44,604 bases of DNA from a virus. The position numbers and the translations under genes were made by a program. The stretch covers positions 1 to 44,604 of the IMG/VR virus record IMGVR_UViG_3300027996_000062. One strand, 5' to 3'. Of the stretch, positions 8,517-14,001 are shown piece by piece (positions within the stretch are counted from its first letter, which is position 1; every line of letters starts with the position of its first letter). The notes under the pieces were generated by a model. The model did no database searches. It was not told the origin of the DNA and saw only the letters and a program-made list of their open reading frames with translations.

Positions 8517-8704
8517 TTCTTATCCTTTGGATCAGGTAGACCAATAATTCCACATATAATACCTACTACAGCAGCTCCAAAGCAGATAAGCTGCAATGGT
8601 TGTACTCCAATCATTCCCATAATAGTCATGTTAAGCAAGATAATAATAGCATTTGCTGTAATTAATATTTTAGGATTTGACAATTTTTTAATAATTTTAC
8701 TCAT
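8513..8704 (-). CDS. Small two-helix membrane protein (63 aa)
   Basis: I place the start at 8704, because AAGGAGAAGTATT precedes that ATG. The earlier in-frame ATG at 8734 lies about eight bases after the promoter -10 box and would be nearly leaderless. The product has two hydrophobic segments (ITANAIIILLNMTIMGMIG and LICFGAAVVGIICGIIGL) and a charged DPKDKK end. It is the first gene of the leftward early unit and overlaps the following MORN gene by four bases. It is an inner-membrane protein of unknown role. Confidence 0.7.
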   Translation of the reverse strand: MSKIIKKLSNPKILITANAIIILLNMTIMGMIGVQPLQLICFGAAVVGIICGIIGLPDPKDKK

Positions 8705-8742
8705 AATACTTCTCCTTATAACAATTTTACTCATCTAATATA

Positions 8743-8771
8743 AGTATACTATACAATTATATTAATGTCAA
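8743..8771 (-). promoter_or_regulatory. Consensus sigma70-type early promoter (leftward)
   Basis: On the minus strand TTGACA, a 17-base spacer and TATACT read into the three small genes ending at 8029. The -35 box lies 8 bases from a late-promoter variant on the other strand. Confidence 0.85.
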
Positions 8772-8778
8772 TAGAAAA

Positions 8779-8786
8779 AATAAATA
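8779..8786 (+). promoter_or_regulatory. Late promoter variant before the resolvase
   Basis: AATAAATA is 26 bases before the preferred resolvase start at 8813, within the spacing range of the other late promoters. One base differs from the standard octamer. Confidence 0.5.
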
Positions 8787-8812
8787 TTATTAAAGGAAGG
8801 GAGGAAGAAATA

Positions 8813-9457
8813 ATGGATTATGTAGTTTCAATTGATTGTTCAATAAATTCACCGGCAGTATGTGTATATGATATGGAGAATGATTTCTATCATTTATATT
8901 CATACACAGATAAGATACCAAAAAATTCAGTGATTAAATTTACAAAGGAAAACTGTTCTATCTTTATAGAGAGAAAAATAAAAGAAGAAGACTATACAGA
9001 TGATTTTACAAATACAACTAATAAAATACTAAAATTCATTGGTAGACATACAACAAAAGAGTTTGTTATAGTATTAGAAGGCTACTCATATGGATCAAAA
9101 GGAAGATCTATATTTGATATTGCTGAACTCGGAGGAATATTAAAGTATAGACTTAAAGAAACTTTTAAAAATGCACATCTATTCATTGTTACTCCAAGTG
9201 AATGGAAAAAAGAAGTAGTAAAACATGGTAATGCTGATAAAGAAAAGATTGCTAATTATTTAATTGAGAATGATAATACATGGAGTTCAGTTCTAGATCA
9301 TTTCTTGGAATTGGCCTTAGATGAAAAATTTGGAAAAAAGAGAGATCCAAGCAAGTTAAAAGATAAAATATATGAATCTCCTGTCAATGATGTAACGGAT
9401 GCCTATTGTATATGTCAATACTTCTTAAATAAGCGTGCTCAGACTGTCTCAGACTAA
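8813..9457 (+). CDS. RuvC-like Holliday junction resolvase (RNase H fold)
   Basis: I choose the start at 8813, after AAGGAAGGGAGG. The first in-frame ATG at 8765 lies inside the opposing promoter. The 214-residue product has the RuvC-type active-site order: Asp8 in VVSIDCSINSPAVCVYD, Glu89 in FVIVLEGYSYGSKGRS, and the late acidic pair Asp193/Asp196 in VNDVTDAYCICQYF. The helix FDIAELGGILKYRL and TPSEWKKEVVKHGNADKEKI between them are typical of RuvC-like phage nucleases. The likely role is cutting branched replication or recombination intermediates before packaging, the job of endonuclease VII in T4. A late-promoter variant upstream fits that timing. Confidence 0.8.
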   Translation: MDYVVSIDCSINSPAVCVYDMENDFYHLYSYTDKIPKNSVIKFTKENCSIFIERKIKEEDYTDDFTNTTNKILKFIGRHTTKEFVIVLEGYSYGSKGRSIFDIAELGGILKYRLKETFKNAHLFIVTPSEWKKEVVKHGNADKEKIANYLIENDNTWSSVLDHFLELALDEKFGKKRDPSKLKDKIYESPVNDVTDAYCICQYFLNKRAQTVSD

Positions 9458-9494
9458 CGAAACAATAAAACTGATAGCAGAGTATAGGTAAGGA

Positions 9495-9890
9495 CTATTC
9501 TACCCTATTTCCATCAATGTCGTATTGGATATAATCCTTTAATGATTCGTTATCATATGTACAAATTAAAGAAGGTTGACCATTATCATAATATTCTGAA
9601 TATTCAGTAATTCTCTCCCCATCATATGTACAAATTAAAGAAGGTTGACCATTATCATAATATTCTGAATATTCAGTAATTCTCTCCCCATCATCATAAT
9701 GACACCTTTCATATAGATCACCATTCTTAAACCATACCAAATATAATCCGTGTCTCTCCCCATCTTTCCAATAAGATTTTTCGCTTAGTTGACCATTATC
9801 ATGATATTGCAAATATAGTCCTTCATACTCTACTCCAGATACCCACATACTTTTTCCTCTAGTCCTTTTCAGTAGATTAGAACAATTCAT
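9495..9890 (-). CDS. MNCF-family MORN-repeat protein with duplicated repeat (131 aa)
   Basis: The N-terminal block is MNCSNLLKRTRGKSMWVSG, with Ser in place of Phe at position 4. About four to five MORN-like repeats follow (DNGQLSEKSYWKDGERHGLY and others). Two adjacent copies of the 23-residue unit DGERITEYSEYYDNGQPSL are identical in DNA. The C-terminus (LKDYIQYDIDGNRVE) resembles that of the next gene upstream (VKDYIQYDFDGN), so these two are close relatives. It is second in a leftward pair read from the promoter at 10232-10260. Confidence 0.8.
   Translation of the reverse strand: MNCSNLLKRTRGKSMWVSGVEYEGLYLQYHDNGQLSEKSYWKDGERHGLYLVWFKNGDLYERCHYDDGERITEYSEYYDNGQPSLICTYDGERITEYSEYYDNGQPSLICTYDNESLKDYIQYDIDGNRVE
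9552..9689 (-). repeat. Exact 69-base in-frame tandem duplication
   Basis: Bases 9552-9620 and 9621-9689 are identical with no spacer. Each copy is 69 bases, which equals one 23-codon MORN unit. Perfect identity means a very recent duplication or strong gene conversion. Confidence 0.95.
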
Positions 9891-9901
9891 GGTATTCCCT
9901 C

Positions 9902-10204
9902 TCAGTTATTGCGATTATATAGTTTTGCTATGCTGATGGGTAAGGATGATGCCACAACATTTCCGTCAAAGTCATATTGGATATAATCCTTAACTGAACC
10001 ATTAGTATATATGCTAATTATAGAAAGTTGTCCGTTGTCATGATATACCACACAATTTCCGTGTTTATTTCCATCCTCCCAATAACATTTTTCATATAAT
10101 TGGCCATCATTATAATAATATATTAAACCTAGTCCTTCGTATTCTACTCCAGACAACCAAATATAGTCTCCTCTAGTCTTATTCAATACATCAAAACAGT
10201 TCAT
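9902..10204 (-). CDS. MNCF-family MORN-repeat protein (100 aa)
   Basis: The product opens MNCFDVLNKTRGDYIWLSGVEYEGLGL, followed by two to three MORN-like repeats (NDGQLYEKCYWEDGNKHGNC, HDNGQLSIISIYTNGS). Its C-terminal tail has left the repeat pattern (VVASSLPISIAKLYNRNN). GGAGATACT precedes the ATG, and the gene is first after the leftward early promoter at 10232-10260. It is followed by a closely related paralogue 11 bases downstream. Confidence 0.8.
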   Translation of the reverse strand: MNCFDVLNKTRGDYIWLSGVEYEGLGLIYYYNDGQLYEKCYWEDGNKHGNCVVYHDNGQLSIISIYTNGSVKDYIQYDFDGNVVASSLPISIAKLYNRNN

Positions 10205-10231
10205 AGTATCTCCTCATATTAAACTAATACT

Positions 10232-10260
10232 ATCATACTTGATAATTTCTATAATGTCAA
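10232..10260 (-). promoter_or_regulatory. Sigma70-type early promoter (leftward)
   Basis: Minus strand TTGACA, 17 bases, TATGAT. It faces away from another sigma70 promoter at 10279-10307, with 18 bases between the two -35 boxes, so two MORN cassettes are fired divergently. Confidence 0.8.
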
Positions 10261-10278
10261 TAGTTTTTAAGAAATAGT

Positions 10279-10307
10279 TTGACTTTATTAAAAATATGCT
10301 ATATACT
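10279..10307 (+). promoter_or_regulatory. Sigma70-type early promoter (rightward)
   Basis: TTGACT, a 17-base spacer and TATACT read toward the MORN gene at 10341. This is one of only two sigma70 promoters seen on the plus strand. Confidence 0.8.
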
Positions 10308-10340
10308 TATATAGAGTTGATAAAATTTATGGAGTGGTTA

Positions 10341-10571
10341 ATGAATTGTTTTGAACTACTGAAAAGGACTTTACGAGAGGGTAATGGAATAATGTTATCT
10401 AGTCTTTATTTTTATTATCATCCTAATGGTCAACTATGGGAAAAATCTTATTGGGAGGATGGCAATAAACATGGTAAATATTTATTATGGTCTAAAAATG
10501 GTCAACTATGGGAGAGGTCTTACTATAGGAATGGAAGAATATATGGGAAACGTTTAATATATAAACATTGA
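10341..10571 (+). CDS. MNCF-family MORN-repeat protein (76 aa)
   Basis: The start at 10341 (MNCFELLKRTLREGNG) matches the family N-terminus and follows GGAG. An upstream in-frame ATG would add a non-family extension. Two MORN-like repeats follow (HPNGQLWEKSYWEDGNKHGK and KNGQLWERSYYRNGRIYGK), and the protein stops soon after. It is read rightward from its own sigma70 promoter and is followed by a small HTH-like gene. Confidence 0.78.
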   Translation: MNCFELLKRTLREGNGIMLSSLYFYYHPNGQLWEKSYWEDGNKHGKYLLWSKNGQLWERSYYRNGRIYGKRLIYKH

Positions 10572-10630
10572 TATTATTAAAATTGTAGAGTATACTTTTA
10601 GTAGATCATTTAAAATCAGGGGAGGAAAAC

Positions 10631-10783
10631 ATGTTAGACAGAATAAGAAAGAATTTTGGATCAGTATCGACATTAGCAAGACGATTGGACGTTAGTGGAG
10701 ATGAAATTTACTTGGCTATTGATGGTCATATGGAAAAGAGATCTTTACTCAAAAGAATATTAAGAGCTTTGAAAGATCTATAA
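10631..10783 (+). CDS. Small HTH-like protein (50 aa)
   Basis: GGGGAGGAAAAC precedes the ATG. The product contains FGSVSTLARRLDVSGDEIYLAIDGH, close to FGTVGSLAEKLGMSVEDVNLALDNH in the 87-residue protein at 43993-44256. That shared block has the spacing of a helix-turn-helix: a helix with LA, a turn at DVS or GMS, and a recognition helix. The tail is basic (LLKRILRALKDL). DNA binding or transcription control is inferred from this pattern only. Its stop codon overlaps the late promoter of the next gene (CTATAAATAA). Confidence 0.7.
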   Translation: MLDRIRKNFGSVSTLARRLDVSGDEIYLAIDGHMEKRSLLKRILRALKDL

Positions 10784-10786
10784 ATA
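10779..10786 (+). promoter_or_regulatory. T4-type late promoter overlapping a stop codon
   Basis: TATAAATA lies 30 bases before the start at 10817 and contains the stop codon of the small HTH-like gene. Confidence 0.75.
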
Positions 10787-10816
10787 AAAGTAGTATAATA
10801 CTTTATGGAATAAATC

Positions 10817-11596
10817 ATGTCAGTAAAATTACAAAGAGAAACACAAGAATATATAGTTCCATTGGTTGAGAAGAGCTCCGAAGGAAGTAGAGTAAGCACA
10901 GGAGAACTCCTCGGACAAGTAGCAGCTCTTGCTCTAACTGGTGCCGCTTCTGAATCAGTTGGTAGAACAAGAGAAGCATATATGAGAAACAATGCACAAA
11001 AGAATGTGGATAAGCAGAATTACTATAATACTATCATTACAGACACACAAGGAGAAGATAGAACCATAGTAAATTATTTTTATGAAGCAACAGGCATACT
11101 AGACGAGAACGGAATCAACTTCGGAAATAATTGGTATATAGACTTCGGAAAGAATGAAACTTTAAAAGACGAGCAGATAAATATATTGAATGCATATACA
11201 ACCGAAGTATCAATGCCTACAGTAGATATAGAAACAAATACAAATCCTCTTGGGTTTACTAAAAATGAAGATATATCAGGAATCAATTACGGAGATTTCT
11301 CAGTAACTTTTATAATTGATAAGAAAAATCGTACTCATAGTGCTATAATGAATGTCATATCTGAGATGAAAAATAGAAAAAATGGTAGATATGGATATAA
11401 ATCTAACTATATGTTTAGATATATAGATGTAACCGTAAATGATTCTATCAATAATCCTGTACAACTATGGTCATTTGAAAACTGTATAATCAAATCAATA
11501 TCTGACTTGACATTAAATTATGGTGAGAGTGAAATGAAAACTTTCAGCTGTACATTTGGATATGATAGATTAAAAGGATTTAGCGGAATTTCTTAA
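10817..11596 (+). CDS. Baseplate tube-fold protein (T4 gp54/gp48-like tube initiator)
   Basis: The 259-residue product has an N-terminal part with an alanine-rich helix (ELLGQVAALALTGAAS) and a C-terminal domain of about 140 residues with the tail-tube fold. The visible elements are VSMPTVDIETNTNPLG, SVTFIIDKKNRTHSAIMNVI, YIDVTV, and a closing QLWSFENCIIKSISDLTLNYGESEMKTFSCTFGYDRL. T4 gp54 has the same layout and starts tube polymerisation on the baseplate. The assignment to gp54 rather than gp48 is by size and is tentative. It has a dedicated late promoter. Confidence 0.65.
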   Translation: MSVKLQRETQEYIVPLVEKSSEGSRVSTGELLGQVAALALTGAASESVGRTREAYMRNNAQKNVDKQNYYNTIITDTQGEDRTIVNYFYEATGILDENGINFGNNWYIDFGKNETLKDEQINILNAYTTEVSMPTVDIETNTNPLGFTKNEDISGINYGDFSVTFIIDKKNRTHSAIMNVISEMKNRKNGRYGYKSNYMFRYIDVTVNDSINNPVQLWSFENCIIKSISDLTLNYGESEMKTFSCTFGYDRLKGFSGIS

Positions 11597-11616
11597 TGTT
11601 TTTGTGGAGGTCTAAT

Positions 11617-11955
11617 ATGAATTGTTTTGAATTATTAGAAAGAAAATATATTTTCTTAACCGATGGAGAAAAGGAAGCAACAGGAATCTGTATCGAATGG
11701 TTTCCTAATAATCAGATTAGATATAAAACATATCTAAACAATAATAAAAAGCATGGAACCACTTCAGTATTTAATAAGTGTGGAAGACTAATCGCCTGCT
11801 CTGAGTGGAAGAATGGAAGACGACACGGTAAATGTAATAGATGGTGGGGAAATGGTAATAAAAGAGAACATGGAGAATATATAAAAGGAAAAGCAGTAGG
11901 CGAACACATATTTTATTTCGAAGACGGATCTATCTGGACAAAAGAAGTTCATTAA
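11617..11955 (+). CDS. Diverged MNCF-family MORN-like protein (112 aa)
   Basis: The start at 11617 (MNCFELLERKYIFL) follows GGAGG. An upstream ATG at 11596 overlaps the previous stop but lacks the family start. The repeats are degenerate: FPNNQIRYKTYLNNNKKHGTTSV, KCGRLIACSEWKNGRRHGKC, and a final HGEYIKGKAVGEHIFYFEDGS. It has no promoter of its own and directly follows the tube-fold gene on the same strand, so it may be transcribed late, unlike most family members. Confidence 0.72.
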   Translation: MNCFELLERKYIFLTDGEKEATGICIEWFPNNQIRYKTYLNNNKKHGTTSVFNKCGRLIACSEWKNGRRHGKCNRWWGNGNKREHGEYIKGKAVGEHIFYFEDGSIWTKEVH

Positions 11956-11972
11956 AAAATCAACAAAAACTC

Positions 11973-12001
11973 TTGACATTTAATTAAAAATATAGTATAC
12001 T
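11973..12001 (+). promoter_or_regulatory. Consensus sigma70-type early promoter (rightward)
   Basis: TTGACA, a 17-base spacer and TATACT lie 31 bases before the GTG start of the MORN gene at 12033. Confidence 0.85.
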
Positions 12002-12032
12002 ATTAATAGATAAATTTTATTAGAGGAATACC

Positions 12033-12443
12033 GTGAACTGTTTTAATGTGTTAGACAAGACCAGGAATTCAAGTATCACTATTAATTTAAGTAATAAAAC
12101 TTGTGCTTGTATTGGATGGTGGGATAATAGATCACTGAAATACAAAACTTACTATAAGAATGAAAATAAATGGCCTATGTTCAATTGTGAGTTACACGGA
12201 ACATATTCCGTTTGGTATAGTGATGGTCAACTAAAAGAAAAGTCTTACTACATGAATGGTGGATTACATGGAGAAAGATTGGTATATTATTATACAGGTC
12301 AACTCATGGAAAAATCTCATTGGAAGAATGGAAATCTACACGGAAAGTATTTGTGGTATCATGATAATGGTCAACTATGGAAAAAGTCTTATTGGAATAA
12401 TGGCGAAGAAATCACTGAAGAGGAGTATAATGAATTGTTTTGA
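12033..12443 (+). CDS. MNCF-family MORN-repeat protein with GTG start (136 aa)
   Basis: The start is GTG at 12033 after AGAGGAAT; it gives the family N-terminus MNCFNVLDKTRNS. Three clear MORN repeats follow (SDGQLKEKSYYMNGGLHGER, TGQLMEKSHWKNGNLHGK, DNGQLWKKSYWNNGEE). The C-terminus is ITEEEYNELF. The DNA of that C-terminus contains GAGGAG and the ATG of the next family member, which starts 14 bases before this gene ends. A preceding sigma70 promoter makes it an early gene. Confidence 0.82.
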   Translation: MNCFNVLDKTRNSSITINLSNKTCACIGWWDNRSLKYKTYYKNENKWPMFNCELHGTYSVWYSDGQLKEKSYYMNGGLHGERLVYYYTGQLMEKSHWKNGNLHGKYLWYHDNGQLWKKSYWNNGEEITEEEYNELF

Positions 12444-12621
12444 TACATTAAAAAAGACCAAAGGAGACTATATTTGGTTGTCGTTATCAGATGGAAGATC
12501 TCTTTGTATGTACTGGTACCATATTAACGATCAAATAACGGAAAAGACATACTTTTATCGTAATAACATAGTAAGTCAAACTGCGTGGGACTGTAACGGA
12601 GTTGTGACACATAAATTATAA
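12430..12621 (+). CDS. MNCF-family protein, short, no full MORN repeat (63 aa)
   Basis: The start at 12430 lies inside the last codons of the preceding paralogue, with the GAGGAG of that gene as ribosome binding site. The family N-terminus is intact (MNCFDTLKKTKGDYIWLSLSDGRSLCMYWY). Only one weak repeat-like unit (NDQITEKTYFYRNN) follows before the end. It may be a truncated relative or an N-domain-only protein. Its stop codon lies within the late promoter of the next gene. Confidence 0.75.
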   Translation: MNCFDTLKKTKGDYIWLSLSDGRSLCMYWYHINDQITEKTYFYRNNIVSQTAWDCNGVVTHKL

Positions 12622-12624
12622 ATA
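12617..12624 (+). promoter_or_regulatory. T4-type late promoter
   Basis: TATAAATA spans the stop codon of the short MNCF gene and lies 32 bases before the gp26-like gene at 12657. Confidence 0.8.
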
Positions 12625-12656
12625 ATAACATAAAAGTCGTAGGAGGACAAAATCAA

Positions 12657-13442
12657 ATGAAAATTAATGACAAATTACTTAGCATCTTTGAAGAAGATTG
12701 GAATTTAATTACACTTCCGTTTTCAGATAAGGAAATCGAATGTAAAGCTTATACACATAAAGCAGTGAAAAATATTATTCAATCTGCTGTTAAAATGAAA
12801 GATAGAAAGAAAGGACACGTAAAACAATCATTGAATACACTTAGAAATCTTGTACAGAGTTGTATTAAACCAGATGAGACAGGTGAGCCGATCGACGTTA
12901 GAAATCTTTTAATTGGTGACTTTACTTATGTAATGTTATATCTCAAGACTATTTCAAGTCCTGATAAAAGTAAATATAAAGCTGAATGTGCAAATGATCA
13001 GTGTAAATTTATTTACACAATTGATTTTGATATAGAAACTCTAGAATTCTTGAACAAAGAAAATCTCAAGAACGAACGAAAGATAGATCTCAAACAGAAT
13101 AGCAATGTATTTTCAATTGAGATGGGAGAATATACTTTTAATACTATGTTAGATAATGCTGATTTATTTGGAGCAGAGATCGAAACAGGCGATGAGATAA
13201 CCAAATTCTACTGTTCTTTTATCAATAGTATTATTGTTGGTGATACTGTATTCGAATCAAACGATCTTAATGTAGCAACCAAAATGGCTTTCCTGGATAA
13301 GCTATCAGATAATGATTTACTTCCACTTGTAAAATATATAGAAGAACAACCAAAATTATTCTGGAAGACTACATTCGAATGTCCTATATGTGGTGAAAAG
13401 AATGAATTAGTATTGGAGAATACCCTCGATTTTTTCTCCTAA
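12657..13442 (+). CDS. Tail/baseplate hub assembly protein (T4 gp26-like, zinc-binding)
   Basis: The 261-residue product starts after GGAGG and is helical in its first half. It contains a split cysteine motif: CANDQC around residue 105, and CPICGEKNEL near the C-terminus, probably binding zinc. The layout resembles the T4-type baseplate hub assembly family that includes gp26. These proteins act with the tape measure during hub assembly. The gene overlaps a 57-residue gene by one base (TAATG) and lies just upstream of the probable tape measure, which supports a hub or tape-measure chaperone role. The exact T4 counterpart is uncertain. Confidence 0.6.
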   Translation: MKINDKLLSIFEEDWNLITLPFSDKEIECKAYTHKAVKNIIQSAVKMKDRKKGHVKQSLNTLRNLVQSCIKPDETGEPIDVRNLLIGDFTYVMLYLKTISSPDKSKYKAECANDQCKFIYTIDFDIETLEFLNKENLKNERKIDLKQNSNVFSIEMGEYTFNTMLDNADLFGAEIETGDEITKFYCSFINSIIVGDTVFESNDLNVATKMAFLDKLSDNDLLPLVKYIEEQPKLFWKTTFECPICGEKNELVLENTLDFFS

Positions 13443-13615
13443 TGGCCAGCACCTATGGGGCCATCTCCGATTACTATGAGTGTTTACATGTATTCACTTA
13501 TCACATGGGTTGGACAGTAAGTGAAGTAGAGAAACTTCTTCCATACGAAGTTGAAATCTTTTTACTGAACTTTGCTAAACAGAAAAAAGAAGAAGATGAC
13601 AAAAATAATAAATAA
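13442..13615 (+). CDS. Small overlapping tail assembly gene (57 aa)
   Basis: The ATG overlaps the stop codon of the gp26-like gene (CCTAATGG), so it is translationally coupled. The product MASTYGAISDYYECLHVFTYHMGWTV... continues with SEVEKLLPYEVEIFLLNF and a charged tail (AKQKKEEDDKNNK). The pattern of a larger protein with an overlapping small partner just before the tape measure resembles tail assembly chaperone pairs, where the second frame supplies the tape-measure-binding part. It could be a split C-terminal portion of a hub assembly protein. I see no evidence of programmed frameshifting. Confidence 0.7.
   Translation: MASTYGAISDYYECLHVFTYHMGWTVSEVEKLLPYEVEIFLLNFAKQKKEEDDKNNK
13607..13614 (+). 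promoter_or_regulatory. Late promoter variant
   Basis: AATAAATA lies 30 bases before the start at 13645, the typical spacing, and overlaps the stop of the small gene before it. Confidence 0.5.
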
Positions 13616-13644
13616 TTGTATATTAAAAACATAAAGAGATAGTT

Positions 13645-13947
13645 ATGATTAAAATACTAAAGAAAGATGATAAATACTACATTTCAGAAGAAGACATAAA
13701 CGAAGCAGTAAAAAAGATTACTGTTGTTAGAGACGGAAAGAAAAAGAAAGTTAAGAAGTCAACTAAGAAAGGATATAAGATAGTTGATGGAAAAGAAGTT
13801 AAACAAAGTTCAACAGAGAAAAGAAAGTTATCTAAATCAGCTAAGAAAGCAGCTAAGAAAAGAAAGGGCAAACAAAGTGTTGCTAAAAGAAAAAGAGCAA
13901 AGTCTATTGCTCGAAGAGGATCTCTCAAGACTATTTCAAAAAAATAA
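13645..13947 (+). CDS. Very basic lysine/arginine-rich small protein (100 aa)
   Basis: The first 35 residues are mixed (MIKILKKDDKYYISEEDINEAV). The remainder is a run of Lys, Arg, Ser and Ala with SAKKAAKKRKGK-type motifs, similar in composition to histone H1-like tails. It lies between the gp26-like unit and the tape measure and has a late-promoter variant. DNA or RNA binding is expected from composition. Possible roles are a virion DNA-associated protein or a nucleic acid-binding factor, but the gene order would also allow a small baseplate protein. No family is recognised. Confidence 0.7.
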   Translation: MIKILKKDDKYYISEEDINEAVKKITVVRDGKKKKVKKSTKKGYKIVDGKEVKQSSTEKRKLSKSAKKAAKKRKGKQSVAKRKRAKSIARRGSLKTISKK

Positions 13948-13963
13948 CGAACTTATAAAGTTA

Positions 13964-13971
13964 AATAAATA
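13964..13971 (+). promoter_or_regulatory. Late promoter variant before the tape measure
   Basis: AATAAATA lies 30 bases before the start at 14002, the same spacing as the other late promoters. Confidence 0.5.
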
Positions 13972-14001
13972 ATAGTAATATAAACTATTATAGAAATAAC
14001 T

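Noticed and set aside
8765-8812. Longer N-terminus for the RuvC-like protein starting at 8765
   Set aside because: The ATG lies inside the opposing sigma70 promoter and lacks a binding site. The ATG at 8813 follows AAGGAAGGGAGG and opens directly on the catalytic strand.
9552-9689. CRISPR-like direct repeats
   Set aside because: The copies are adjacent without spacers, keep the reading frame and encode MORN units. There is no leader or cas gene.
13400-13460. Programmed frameshift joining the gp26-like gene to the 57-residue gene
   Set aside because: There is no slippery heptamer before the stop, and the TAATG overlap explains expression by coupled reinitiation.
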